A stretch of 64,000 nucleotides of DNA from Microbacterium hydrocarbonoxydans (GTDB lineage Bacteria; Actinomycetota; Actinomycetes; Actinomycetales; Microbacteriaceae): contig NZ_JAAKXW010000001.1 of the NCBI RefSeq assembly GCF_011752045.1, positions 806,001 to 870,000 of the forward strand, in the 5' to 3' direction. Positions 26,199 to 34,385 of this stretch are shown here, in pieces. The translations under genes were made by a program, and so were the position numbers. The notes under the pieces were generated by a model. It saw only the letters and a list, made by a program, of their open reading frames with translations. It ran no database searches and was not told the origin of the DNA. Each line of letters starts with the position of its first letter. Within the stretch, counting starts at the first letter, position 1.

Positions 26199-26879
26199 AT
26201 GCGTTCCATCATCCGCACCCGTCGTCCTCGCCGCACCGCCCGGATCACCGCCGGCGTGGTCGGCGGCGTCGTCCTCGCCCTCGCCGTCCCGGCGGTGGCG
26301 GGCGCCCACGTCTCCGTGTCCCCCGACGAGCTCGTCGCCGGCGACCACGGCGTCCTCACCTTCTCCTTCGCCCACGGCTGCGAGAGCTCTCCGACGACCT
26401 CCCTCCGGGTCACCATGCCGGAAGGCCTCACCTCGGTCGCTCCGACGGCGGACGGCGACTGGAGCATCGACGTCGAGCGAGGCGATGACGGGCTCGTCAG
26501 CGCCGTGACCTACACCGCCGTCGCGCCGGTCCCGACCGACCTCCGCGGAGCGGTGGGCATGGCGGTCGGTCTCGACGAGAGCAGCCCCGAGACGCTCGTC
26601 TTCCCCGTCGTGCAGACCTGCGTCGAGGGCAGCACCGAGTGGACCCAGCTCGCCGAGGAGGGCGAGGATCCGCACAGCCTGGACGCACCGGCCCCGGTCG
26701 TGACCGTCACGGCAGCCGGGGAGCACGGCGGACACGGCGCCGGGGAGGCCGCGGAAGCCGGCGACGCGATCGCGGATGCCGCATCCGACCCCGCGCCGCT
26801 GCTCCTCGGGGCCGGCGGCCTCGTCGCCGGTCTCGCCGCGCTGGTCGTGTCCGTCCTCGCCTACCGGCGCCGCGCCTGA
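26199..26879 (+). CDS. YcnI-family copper-binding membrane-anchored protein (DUF1775)
   Basis: 226 residues. A Sec signal (basic RTRRPRRTAR, then a hydrophobic stretch) ends VAGA, so cleavage before His37 would expose the mature N-terminus HVSVSPDELV. YcnI proteins bind Cu2+ through the N-terminal His and nearby residues; a conserved Trp (STEWTQ) is also present. The C-terminus has a His-rich GEHGGHGAGE linker, a membrane helix (LLLGAGGLVAGLAALVVSVL) and a basic YRRRA end, so the domain sits outside the membrane. The function is copper uptake or delivery by family analogy. CopC/CopD-type genes, common neighbours elsewhere, are missing. Confidence 0.87.
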   Translation: MRSIIRTRRPRRTARITAGVVGGVVLALAVPAVAGAHVSVSPDELVAGDHGVLTFSFAHGCESSPTTSLRVTMPEGLTSVAPTADGDWSIDVERGDDGLVSAVTYTAVAPVPTDLRGAVGMAVGLDESSPETLVFPVVQTCVEGSTEWTQLAEEGEDPHSLDAPAPVVTVTAAGEHGGHGAGEAAEAGDAIADAASDPAPLLLGAGGLVAGLAALVVSVLAYRRRA

Positions 26880-26888
26880 ATCGGACGG

Positions 26889-26923
26889 ACCCCGGTGCGG
26901 CGCCGTCCGTGCCGCACCGGGGT
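26889..26923 (+). terminator. Strong hairpin after the ycnI-type gene
   Basis: ACCCCGGTGCGGC at 26889-26901 pairs perfectly (13 bp) with 26911-26923 across a 9-base loop, ten bases after the stop. Only TT follows. Confidence 0.7.
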
Positions 26924-26955
26924 TCGTCCCTGCGGCGTGAGATCATTGAGGCGAC

Positions 26956-28578
26956 ATGTCGATTGAACAGCAACCGAGCCTGCCTCCTGTGCTCCGCCCC
27001 GCGAACCCGCCCCGGCGTGAGCTGTCCGAACTCGCCTCCCGCTTCGCCCGCGAGATCCGCGGCGACGTGAACGGAGTCGCCGTGTCGGGGATCACCCTCG
27101 CCACCGCCGACCTCCGCGCCGGCGAGGCCTTCGTCGCGATCCAGGGCGTCAACCGCCACGGCGCCGAGTTCGCGGTGACCGCCGCGGAGAAGGGCGCCGT
27201 CGCGATCATCACCGACGACGCAGGCGCCGCCATCGCCGAGCCCGCCGGCCTTCCGGTGCTCATCGTCGACGACCCCCGAGGCGTCCTCGGCGCCCTCAGC
27301 GCCTGGGTCTACGGGACCGGCGGAGACGACCCGCTCCCGCTCCTCTTCGCCACCACCGGCACGAACGGCAAGACCAGCGTCTCCCACCTCCTCGAGGGGA
27401 TCCTCGACCAGATCGGCGTCGTCACCGGGCTCTCCTCCACCGCCGAGCGGCACATCGCCGGGGAGGTCATCGTCTCCCGCCTCACGACGCCCGAAGCCTC
27501 CGAGATGCACGCTCTGCTGGCCCTGATGCGCGAGCGCGACGTCGAGGCCGTGGCCGTCGAGGTCAGCGCGCAGGCCCTCTCCCGGCACCGCGTCGACGGC
27601 ATCCTGTTCGACGTCGCCGGGTTCACGAACCTCAGCCACGATCACCTCGACGACTACGCCGACATGGAGGAGTACTTCGAGGCGAAGCTTCCGCTGTTCC
27701 GCCCCGACCGGGCGCGCCGCGGCGTCGTCTGCCTCGACTCCCCGTCCGGCGCGATCGTGGTCGAGCGCGCCGAGATCCCCGTCGTCACGGTCGGCACGCC
27801 GTCCATCGCGGCCGACCCCGACGCGGCGGCCCTCGCCGACTGGGTCGTCCGCATCGACGAGGAGCGCGCGGCCGGCACCACCTTCACGATGACGGGCCCT
27901 GCGGGTTCCCTCACGACGACGGTGCCCGTGATCGGGCCGCACATGGCCGCGAACGCGGCCCTCGCGATCGTCATGCTCCTCGAGGGCGGCTACGGCTGGG
28001 AGCGCATCGTCACCGCGCTCGAGCGCGACGGCGGCATCCGCGCCTTCCTCCCCGGTCGCACGCAGCTCATCTCCGGCGAGCACGGCCCCGCCGTCTTCGT
28101 CGACTTCGGCCACTCCCCCGACGCGTTCGAGAAGACCCTCGCCGCAGTCCGCCGGGTCACACCCGGGAAGGTGCTGATGCTGTTCGGCGCCGACGGCGAC
28201 CGCGACGCCAGCAAGCGCTACGACATGGCGCGGACCGCCGTCGAGGGCAGCGACATCCTCGTGATCACCGACCACCACCCGCGCTTCGAGGACCCTGACT
28301 CGATCAGGGCGACCCTCGTCGCCGGCGCCCGGCAGGCGCGACCGGATGCCGAGATCCACGAGTCCTCCCCGCCGGAGAAGGCGATCGTGGAAGCGATCGG
28401 CCTGGTCGGCGAGGGAGACGCGATCCTCTGGGCGGGACCGGGCCACCAGGACTACCGCGACATCCGCGGTGTGCGCACCCCCTACTCGGCACGCGAGCTC
28501 GCCCGGCGCGCACTCAAGGCCGCCGGCTGGGACGTCCCCGACTCCCGCTGGCCGGTGCCCTACGCCGACGAGGACTGA
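26956..28578 (+). CDS. MurE-like Mur ligase
   Basis: 540 residues with the three-domain MurE layout: a UDP-binding domain (VSGITLATADLRAGEAFVAI), an ATPase domain with P-loop TTGTNGKTS (Gly135 onward) and EVSAQALSRHRVDG, and a C-terminal domain with ADGDRDASKR. MurE adds the third stem-peptide amino acid to UDP-MurNAc-L-Ala-D-Glu in the cytoplasm. The residue-3 selectivity motif, DNPR in diaminopimelate enzymes, reads DHHPR here (residues 439-443). The gene is outside any mra/fts/mur cluster and stands alone between ycnI and dxr. It could be the main MurE, a second ligase for another amino acid, or a relative acting on another substrate. GAGG lies close before the ATG. Confidence 0.85.
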   Translation: MSIEQQPSLPPVLRPANPPRRELSELASRFAREIRGDVNGVAVSGITLATADLRAGEAFVAIQGVNRHGAEFAVTAAEKGAVAIITDDAGAAIAEPAGLPVLIVDDPRGVLGALSAWVYGTGGDDPLPLLFATTGTNGKTSVSHLLEGILDQIGVVTGLSSTAERHIAGEVIVSRLTTPEASEMHALLALMRERDVEAVAVEVSAQALSRHRVDGILFDVAGFTNLSHDHLDDYADMEEYFEAKLPLFRPDRARRGVVCLDSPSGAIVVERAEIPVVTVGTPSIAADPDAAALADWVVRIDEERAAGTTFTMTGPAGSLTTTVPVIGPHMAANAALAIVMLLEGGYGWERIVTALERDGGIRAFLPGRTQLISGEHGPAVFVDFGHSPDAFEKTLAAVRRVTPGKVLMLFGADGDRDASKRYDMARTAVEGSDILVITDHHPRFEDPDSIRATLVAGARQARPDAEIHESSPPEKAIVEAIGLVGEGDAILWAGPGHQDYRDIRGVRTPYSARELARRALKAAGWDVPDSRWPVPYADED

Positions 28579-28608
28579 TCAGGACCGGCGGCGTCTCGCC
28601 GCGCACGC

Positions 28609-29697
28609 TCAGCGAGCGGGAGCGGCGATGAGCTGGTCCGCCTTCCGGCGCGCCCACGCCTCGGCATCCGCCAGCGACTCCACCGTGAGCTTCTCCGGCG
28701 GCTCGTGGGCGTCGACCACGCGCGCGATGGTGTCCACGATGCCGAGGAACGAGAGCCGTCCCTCGTGGAACGCGTCGACGGCCTGCTCGTTGGCGGCGTT
28801 GTACACGGCGGGGAAGGTCGCGCCGGCACGGCCGACCGCCTTCGCGAGGTCGACGGAGGGGAACGCCTCGTCGTCGAGCGGCTCGAACGTCCAGGACGTC
28901 GCGGCCGTCCAGTCCATCGGCCTCCCCACGCCGCCGACGCGGCTCGGCCAGTCCAGGCCGAGCGAGATCGGCAGGCGCATGTCGGGCGGCGAGGCCTGTG
29001 CGATGGTCGATCCGTCGATGAACTCGACCATCGAATGCACGATGGACTGCGGATGCACGACCACATCGATGTCGTCGTAGTCGACGCCGAACAGCAGGTG
29101 CGCCTCGATGACCTCGAGGCCCTTGTTGACGAGGGTGGCCGAGTTCGTGGTCACCATGCGACCCATGTCCCAGGTCGGGTGCGCGAGAGCCTCCTGGGGA
29201 GTGACGTCCGCCATCTCTGCGCGCGAACGCCCGCGGAAAGGCCCTCCGGAAGCCGTCACGATGAGCCGGCGCACCTCGTCGCGGCTTCCGCTGCGGAGCG
29301 CCTGCGCGAGAGCGGAGTGCTCCGAGTCGACCGGGACGATCTGGCCGGGCGCGGCAGCGGCGAGCACGAGTTCGCCGCCCACGATCAGCGACTCCTTGTT
29401 GGCCAGGGCGAGTGTGCGTCCGGCCTTCAGCGCGGCGAGCGTCGAGCCGAGGCCGATCGATCCGGTGATCGCGTTGAGCACGACGTCGGCCTCGACGTCG
29501 TGGACGAGCTGCTCGGCGGCGTCCGCGCCCAGAGCGGTGTCCTCGACGCCGAACTGCGCGGCCTGCTCCGCCAGCATCTCCGCGTTCGAGCCGGCGGCGA
29601 GACCGACCAGCTCGAAGCGCCGCGGGTTGGCGCGGATGACGTCGAGCGCCTGGGTGCCGATGGAGCCGGTGGAGCCGAGGACGATGACGCGACGCAT
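28609..29697 (-). CDS. dxr: 1-deoxy-D-xylulose 5-phosphate reductoisomerase
   Basis: 362 residues. This NADPH-dependent enzyme makes 2-C-methylerythritol 4-phosphate, the committed MEP-pathway step. The N-terminal [16 protein letters not shown] binds [18 protein letters not shown] and ASGGPFRG give the metal and substrate region, and [20 protein letters not shown] follows. A TAGGCT hexamer six bases before the ATG suggests a leaderless message. It ends 30 bases from the convergent MurE-like gene. rseP and ispG, its usual followers, lie 3 and 7 kb away on the same strand. Confidence 0.97.
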   Translation of the reverse strand: MRRVIVLGSTGSIGTQALDVIRANPRRFELVGLAAGSNAEMLAEQAAQFGVEDTALGADAAEQLVHDVEADVVLNAITGSIGLGSTLAALKAGRTLALANKESLIVGGELVLAAAAPGQIVPVDSEHSALAQALRSGSRDEVRRLIVTASGGPFRGRSRAEMADVTPQEALAHPTWDMGRMVTTNSATLVNKGLEVIEAHLLFGVDYDDIDVVVHPQSIVHSMVEFIDGSTIAQASPPDMRLPISLGLDWPSRVGGVGRPMDWTAATSWTFEPLDDEAFPSVDLAKAVGRAGATFPAVYNAANEQAVDAFHEGRLSFLGIVDTIARVVDAHEPPEKLTVESLADAEAWARRKADQLIAAPAR

Positions 29698-29703
29698 GCC
29701 GTC

Positions 29704-29709
29704 AGCCTA
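29704..29709 (-). promoter_or_regulatory. -10 hexamer, leaderless dxr mRNA
   Basis: TAGGCT on the minus strand, six bases before the dxr ATG. Confidence 0.4.
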
Positions 29710-29737
29710 TGGCACGTCCCCGGCTCACCGGATGCGC

Positions 29738-30730
29738 TTACTGCTGGGGCTGCTCGAGGGGGGTCGTCGCGAGGATGTCGACGACGAAGACCAGCGTCTC
29801 GCCGACCAGATCCGTCTCGTTGATCTCGCCCTCGCCGTACCCGTCCTTCGGCGGCATCACCACGACGACCTGCGAGCCGACCTTCTGGCCTTCGAGCGCC
29901 ATCTTGAAGCCGGTGACGACACCGGTGGTCTGGAACTGCGCCGGAGCGGCGTCACGGCTCCAGCTGGAGTCGAACTCGCTGCCGTCGGACCACTTGACGC
30001 CGCGGTACTGCACGGTCACCAGGTCGCCCGAGGCGACCACGGCACCGTCGCCCTCCTTCAGGGCCGCGACCTTCGTCTCAGCCGGCGCGTCGCCCTCGGG
30101 AATCGTGATGGTCGGAGCGCCGGCATCGTCGAGCTCGACGGCGGGCATGCCCTCGGTCGGATCCACGTCCTCGCCGGAGGCGACGGTCGGCAGCTCCTCG
30201 ATGGTCTCGACGTAGAGGATGCTGGGGTTCGATCCCTCCTGCGTCGAGGGGAGAGTGACCACGACGCTCGATCCGATCGGGATGCACTCGGCGGCGACGG
30301 TGAACACGGGCGCCTGGGTCGGGTCGACCATCTGCTGCGAGTTCTGGGTCGACAGCAGGGCGGAGAGCACGCCGTCGGGGCCTCGCTCGGAGGTGCTGAG
30401 GACCTCGTTGGTCACCGCGTCGATGAGCTGGTAGCGCAGCGAGACGAGGTCGCCGGGCATGACGTCCTCGCCGTCGCCCTCGACGATCACCGAGCGCTCG
30501 GGTTCGGTCAGCTCGGTACCGGCGGGCACCGTCACCTTCGCGTCCGCTCCGGTGCCGTCGACGACGACCGCATCGGAACCGGCGCCGGACTTCAGGTCGG
30601 CGAGGCAGGAGCTCTCCGGCGCCGGGGACGAGGTGTCGGTGGGCTCGGGGCTCGCACTGCCGGAGCAGCCGGCGAGGAGCAGGGTCGCCGCAGCGACGGT
30701 GGACAGGACGAGGAGCGGACGCTTGCGCAC
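29738..30730 (-). CDS. FKBP-type peptidyl-prolyl isomerase lipoprotein
   Basis: 330 residues. A lipoprotein signal (MRKRPLL, hydrophobic stretch, LLAGC lipobox with Cys22) anchors it outside the membrane. The C-terminal third is an FKBP domain: GDLVTVQYRGVKWSDGSEFD, VVTGFKMALEGQKVGSQ and PPKDGYGE. The middle part (about 50-200) looks like a second, degenerate FKBP-like domain (GDLVSLRYQLIDAVTNEV). It should assist folding of exported proteins. It lies 40 bases upstream of dxr on the same strand, but dxr appears to have its own promoter. Confidence 0.9.
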   Translation of the reverse strand: MRKRPLLVLSTVAAATLLLAGCSGSASPEPTDTSSPAPESSCLADLKSGAGSDAVVVDGTGADAKVTVPAGTELTEPERSVIVEGDGEDVMPGDLVSLRYQLIDAVTNEVLSTSERGPDGVLSALLSTQNSQQMVDPTQAPVFTVAAECIPIGSSVVVTLPSTQEGSNPSILYVETIEELPTVASGEDVDPTEGMPAVELDDAGAPTITIPEGDAPAETKVAALKEGDGAVVASGDLVTVQYRGVKWSDGSEFDSSWSRDAAPAQFQTTGVVTGFKMALEGQKVGSQVVVVMPPKDGYGEGEINETDLVGETLVFVVDILATTPLEQPQQ

Positions 30731-30842
30731 AGTGAGACCTCAGGATCGCGGGCGGGACACCCCATCCTCTCTCATCCGGCTAGGTCCGCGCTGGGAGGCG
30801 GAGGGCGCGCCCTGCATTCCCTCGGCGGCATGGGTCCGGGAG

Positions 30843-30848
30843 TAGTCT
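30843..30848 (+). promoter_or_regulatory. -10 hexamer, leaderless acyltransferase mRNA
   Basis: TAGTCT, six bases before the ATG at 30855, without a ribosome site. Confidence 0.4.
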
Positions 30849-30854
30849 TCTCTG

Positions 30855-31634
30855 ATGACCTCTGAGCAGTCCGTGGAGCCCGAATCGTCGCCCGCTGAGA
30901 CTGCGAAGCCTCGTCGTGCGGGCTTCACCTACGCCCTGGGCCGAAGCCTGATCAGCCCGCTGGCGCGTCTCGTCTACCGTCCCCGAATCGAGGGCCGCGA
31001 GAACGTGCCGCAGGACGGCGCGGTGATCTTCGCGAGCAACCACCTGTCCTTCATCGACTCGATCGCGATCCCGGTCGCGGCGCCGCGACCGGTCCATTTC
31101 CTGGCGAAGTCGAGCTACTTCGAGGGCACGGGCATGAGCGGATGGCTCAGCAAGACGTTCTTCGAGTCGATCGGCGCGATCCCGGTGCGGCGCGGCGCCG
31201 GTCAGGCGGCGCTCGACGCTCTCGATCTGCAGCGCCAGCTGCTCGACGATGGCCTCGCGGTCGCGCTGTACCCCGAAGGCACCAGGTCCACGGACGGCCG
31301 GCTGTACAAGGGCCGCACCGGCGTCGCCTTCCTCGCCCTGCAGACCGGAGCGCCGGTGGTTCCCGTCGGGCTGATCGGCACCGACAAGGTGATGCCGGTC
31401 GGAGCGAAGATGCCGACCCTCAAGGAGAAGGTCACGGTCCGCTTCGGCGCGCCCCTCGACCTCTCGCCGCACGGTCCCGCGTCCAGCGGGCGTGCTCGCC
31501 GCCTGGCGACAGACGAGATCATGGCCGCGATCCACGCGCTCTCCGAGCAGGAGCTCGCGGGCGCCTACAACGAGGCGCCCGCCCAGGGGGCGATCGAGAA
31601 GATCAAGCAGGCCCTCCCGCACGAGCGCCGCTGA
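30855..31634 (+). CDS. 1-acyl-sn-glycerol-3-phosphate acyltransferase family protein
   Basis: 259 residues. The PlsC motifs are present: FASNHLSFIDS (an H-x4-D catalytic pair, here His-Leu-Ser-Phe-Ile-Asp), GAIPVRRG, YPEGTRS and PVVPVGLIG. It probably transfers an acyl chain to lysophosphatidic acid for phospholipid synthesis at the inner face of the membrane. Other acyl acceptors are possible in actinobacteria, which carry several paralogues. It is a single-gene unit, divergent from the FKBP gene and convergent with the OsmC-type gene. Confidence 0.9.
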   Translation: MTSEQSVEPESSPAETAKPRRAGFTYALGRSLISPLARLVYRPRIEGRENVPQDGAVIFASNHLSFIDSIAIPVAAPRPVHFLAKSSYFEGTGMSGWLSKTFFESIGAIPVRRGAGQAALDALDLQRQLLDDGLAVALYPEGTRSTDGRLYKGRTGVAFLALQTGAPVVPVGLIGTDKVMPVGAKMPTLKEKVTVRFGAPLDLSPHGPASSGRARRLATDEIMAAIHALSEQELAGAYNEAPAQGAIEKIKQALPHERR

Positions 31635-31646
31635 GGGCCGGCGCGG

Positions 31647-32138
31647 TCACGCCTGTGCGGTGACCGTCGCCTGATGCCGGACCGGGAAGTTCACCGAGTT
31701 CGCGATGAAGCACCACTCGTTCGCCTGCGCGTGCGCTCGTTCGGCCGCCTCGATCATCGACGCATCGGCGACGACCACCTGGGGGCGGAGCACCACCTCG
31801 ACGAAGGCGCCCCCGCCGGCCCCGTTCTCCCGCATGACGCCCGAGGCGTCGTCCCGGTAGGACACGACGACGACTCCCGCGGTCACGCAGGCATGCAGGT
31901 AGGACAGCAGGTGGCACTCGGACAGCGAGGCGAGCAGCAGGTCCTCGGGGTTCCAGCGCGCGGGATCGCCGCGGAACGGCTTGTCCGAGGAGGCGAGGAT
32001 CTCGGGCTTCCCCTGCACCTCGAGGGTGACGTCGCGACGGTAGTCGCGGTAGCCGCTGGTGCCGGCGCCGGTGTTCCCGGTCCACGTCGACGTGAGCGCG
32101 TAACGGTGCTCGCCGAGAGGGGCTCTGTGATCTGCCAT
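31647..32138 (-). CDS. OsmC-family peroxiredoxin-like protein
   Basis: 163 residues. The OsmC/Ohr pattern is seen: WNPEDLLLASLSECHLL with Cys75, and NEWCFIANSVNFPV with Cys143, the two redox Cys that reduce organic hydroperoxides. The N-terminal GYRDYRRDVTLEVQGKPE matches the strand region, and SSDKPFRGDPARWNP supplies the conserved Arg segment. The ATG at 32138 was chosen because similarity starts there; an in-frame extension upstream is Arg-rich and unlike the family. It converges with the acyltransferase. Confidence 0.9.
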   Translation of the reverse strand: MADHRAPLGEHRYALTSTWTGNTGAGTSGYRDYRRDVTLEVQGKPEILASSDKPFRGDPARWNPEDLLLASLSECHLLSYLHACVTAGVVVVSYRDDASGVMRENGAGGGAFVEVVLRPQVVVADASMIEAAERAHAQANEWCFIANSVNFPVRHQATVTAQA

Positions 32139-32211
32139 GCCGACAGTCTGCCAGCGGTGTCCGACGTCGCGCACCGCGGGGCGGCGACGTCGGGACCGGG
32201 GACGCCGGCGG

Positions 32212-32217
32212 TATTCT
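32212..32217 (+). promoter_or_regulatory. -10 hexamer, leaderless asparaginase mRNA
   Basis: TATTCT, six bases before the GTG at 32224. This is one of the closest matches to the -10 consensus in the window. Confidence 0.5.
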
Positions 32218-32223
32218 TGGCAG

Positions 32224-33219
32224 GTGCTGGAGACTCTCACCGTTCAGGATGCTGTTGAACTCGCCGTCGTCGAACGGAACGGATTCGTGGAGTCCCGTCA
32301 TGCGGGCGCTGCCGTCGTGCTCTCCCCGGACGGGGACGTCGTCGCGAGGCACGGCAACGCAGACGCCCTGGTCCTCCCCCGCTCCAGCCTCAAGCCGCTG
32401 CAGGCGATCGCCTGCGTCACCGCCGGTGCGGCCCTGGAGGGCGAGCAGCTGGCGATGTCGACGGCGAGTCACACCGGCACCGATCGCCATGCGGCGGTCG
32501 TCCGTGACATGCTCACCGAGGGCGGTCTCACCGAGGACCACCTCGGCTGCCCTCCGGCCTGGCCCGGGGACGCGCGCACGCGCGACGAGATGGTGCGCGA
32601 GCACGGCGCGAAGGCCAGGATCCGCATGAACTGCTCCGGCAAGCACGCCGCCATGCTCCGCGCCTGCGTGGCGACCGGCTGGCCGACCGACGGATACCTC
32701 GATCCCGCGCACCCGCTTCAGGCCCACATCCGCGAGGTGATCGAGCGCCTCACGGGCGAGAAGGTCGCCCACACGGCGATCGACGGCTGCGGCGCGCCTG
32801 TGCACGCGCTGACCCTGACAGGCCTCGCCCGCTCGATCCACCGCATCGGAAGCGCCTCCGACCGCTCGCCGTTCGCGCTGCACCGGGTGGCGGGATCGCT
32901 CGTGCGTGCCGTCCGCGAGAACCCCTGGGCCATCGAGGGCCCCGGCCGCCCCGACACCATCGCGATCGAGAGGCTCGGGGTCTTCACCAAGCACGGCGCC
33001 GAGGGCGTGATGGTGATGGTCGCCCCGAACGGCGCCACGGCCGCGCTGAAGATGCTCGACGGCTCCTCGCGCGCGTCGAGCGTGGTCGCGGCGACTCTCC
33101 TCGCCCGTGCCGGCGCCCTGGCCGAGGCCGATGTCGCCGCGCTCGCTGAAGCTCTTCCGCTCGCCGTGCTGGGCGGAGGGAATCCTGTCGGGGTGATCCG
33201 CCCCGGCAGCGGAATCTGA
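32224..33219 (+). CDS. L-asparaginase II (Rhizobium-type family)
   Basis: 331 residues. The family (PF06089-type, serine-beta-lactamase-like fold) is recognised by SSLKPLQAIACVTAGA, ASHTGTDRHAAVVRDML, RMNCSGKHAAML and AIDGCGAPVHALTLTGLAR. It hydrolyses asparagine to aspartate and ammonia and is unrelated to E. coli AnsA/AnsB. No signal peptide is seen, so it is probably cytoplasmic. The GTG at 32224 fits a leaderless start. It is followed 53 bases later by alanine dehydrogenase on the same strand, which suggests a shared amino acid catabolism unit. Confidence 0.88.
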   Translation: MLETLTVQDAVELAVVERNGFVESRHAGAAVVLSPDGDVVARHGNADALVLPRSSLKPLQAIACVTAGAALEGEQLAMSTASHTGTDRHAAVVRDMLTEGGLTEDHLGCPPAWPGDARTRDEMVREHGAKARIRMNCSGKHAAMLRACVATGWPTDGYLDPAHPLQAHIREVIERLTGEKVAHTAIDGCGAPVHALTLTGLARSIHRIGSASDRSPFALHRVAGSLVRAVRENPWAIEGPGRPDTIAIERLGVFTKHGAEGVMVMVAPNGATAALKMLDGSSRASSVVAATLLARAGALAEADVAALAEALPLAVLGGGNPVGVIRPGSGI

Positions 33220-33272
33220 TGGCCTGAACCCGGGCCGGACGCCTCTCGACGGCGAGAGGGAAAGGACGCATC

Positions 33273-34385
33273 ATGAGGATCTCCGTCCCCACCGAGGTGA
33301 AGAACAACGAGTACCGGGTGGCGCTCACACCGGCCGGTGTGCACGATCTGGTCCTCGCCGGGCACGAGGTGCTGGTGCAGTCCGGCGCCGGAGCCGGATC
33401 GTCGATGCCCGACGACGAGTACCGCGCCGCCGGCGCCGTTCTCGTGCAGGAGGCGGCGGAGGTCTGGGACCGCGCCGAGCTGCTGCTCAAGGTGAAGGAG
33501 CCGATCGAGAGCGAGTACCGGCACTTCCGCGACGACCTCGTGCTGTTCACATATCTGCATCTCGCCGCCGATCGTCCGCTCACCGAGCGGCTCCTCGCCG
33601 ACGGCGTGACCGCGATCGCGTACGAGACGGTCCAGCTTGCCTCGGGCGGACTGCCGCTCCTTGCTCCGATGAGCGAGGTCGCGGGGCGTCTCGCCCCGAT
33701 GGTGGGCGCGCACACGCTGATGCGCTCTGAGGGCGGTCTCGGCCTGCTGATGTCCGGCGTTCCGGGCACCCGGCCGGCGACGGTCACCGTGATCGGCGGA
33801 GGGGTCGCGGGCGCGAACGCCGCGGTGATGGCGAGCGGCATGGGCGCCGACGTCACCATTTTCGACACGAACATCGCCCGGCTCCGGCTGCTCGACGATC
33901 ACTTCGCGGGCCGGGTGAAGACCGCCTCGTCGAACCCGATGGACCTGCGGAGCGCAGTGATCGCCTCGGACCTGGTCATCGGCTCCGTGCTGATCCCGGG
34001 GGCACGCGCTCCGAAGCTCGTCACCAGCGAGATGGTGGCGCAGATGCGACCGGGCAGCGTGCTGGTCGACATCGCCGTCGATCAGGGCGGATGCTTCGAG
34101 GACACGCATCCGACCACCCACGACGACCCGACGTTCGACGTGCACGGCACCGTGTTCTACTGCGTGGCGAACATGCCGGGCGCGGTGCCGAACACCTCCA
34201 CCTCCGCGCTGACCAATGCGACGCTGCCGTACGTGCGCCAGATCGCCGCTCACGGCTGGCGGGAGGCGCTCGGCGCCGACCCGGCGCTGGCGGCAGGGCT
34301 CAACACCTCGGCGGGCGCTGTCGTGAACGAGGGCGTCGCCGCGGCGCACGGGATGAGCAGAGCGACGCTCTCCGACATCCTCTGA
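33273..34385 (+). CDS. ald: Alanine dehydrogenase
   Basis: 370 residues, full length. It reversibly deaminates L-alanine to pyruvate with NAD. RISVPTEVKNNEYRVALTPA opens the protein (Arg and Lys of the substrate site). KVKEPIESEY and FTYLHLAAD (His near 96) are conserved, and the NAD-binding motif is GGGVAGANAAVMASGMGADV followed by D. IAVDQGGCFEDTHPTTH is diagnostic. AGGAAAGG lies upstream of the ATG. The stop is directly abutted by the stop of the convergent EccC-like gene, with no gap. Confidence 0.97.
   Translation: MRISVPTEVKNNEYRVALTPAGVHDLVLAGHEVLVQSGAGAGSSMPDDEYRAAGAVLVQEAAEVWDRAELLLKVKEPIESEYRHFRDDLVLFTYLHLAADRPLTERLLADGVTAIAYETVQLASGGLPLLAPMSEVAGRLAPMVGAHTLMRSEGGLGLLMSGVPGTRPATVTVIGGGVAGANAAVMASGMGADVTIFDTNIARLRLLDDHFAGRVKTASSNPMDLRSAVIASDLVIGSVLIPGARAPKLVTSEMVAQMRPGSVLVDIAVDQGGCFEDTHPTTHDDPTFDVHGTVFYCVANMPGAVPNTSTSALTNATLPYVRQIAAHGWREALGADPALAAGLNTSAGAVVNEGVAAAHGMSRATLSDIL

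Noticed and set aside
28588..28602. Small GCGGCG-TCT-CGCCGC hairpin between the MurE-like gene and dxr
   Set aside because: Only six base pairs and no T run; such stems occur by chance in GC-rich DNA.
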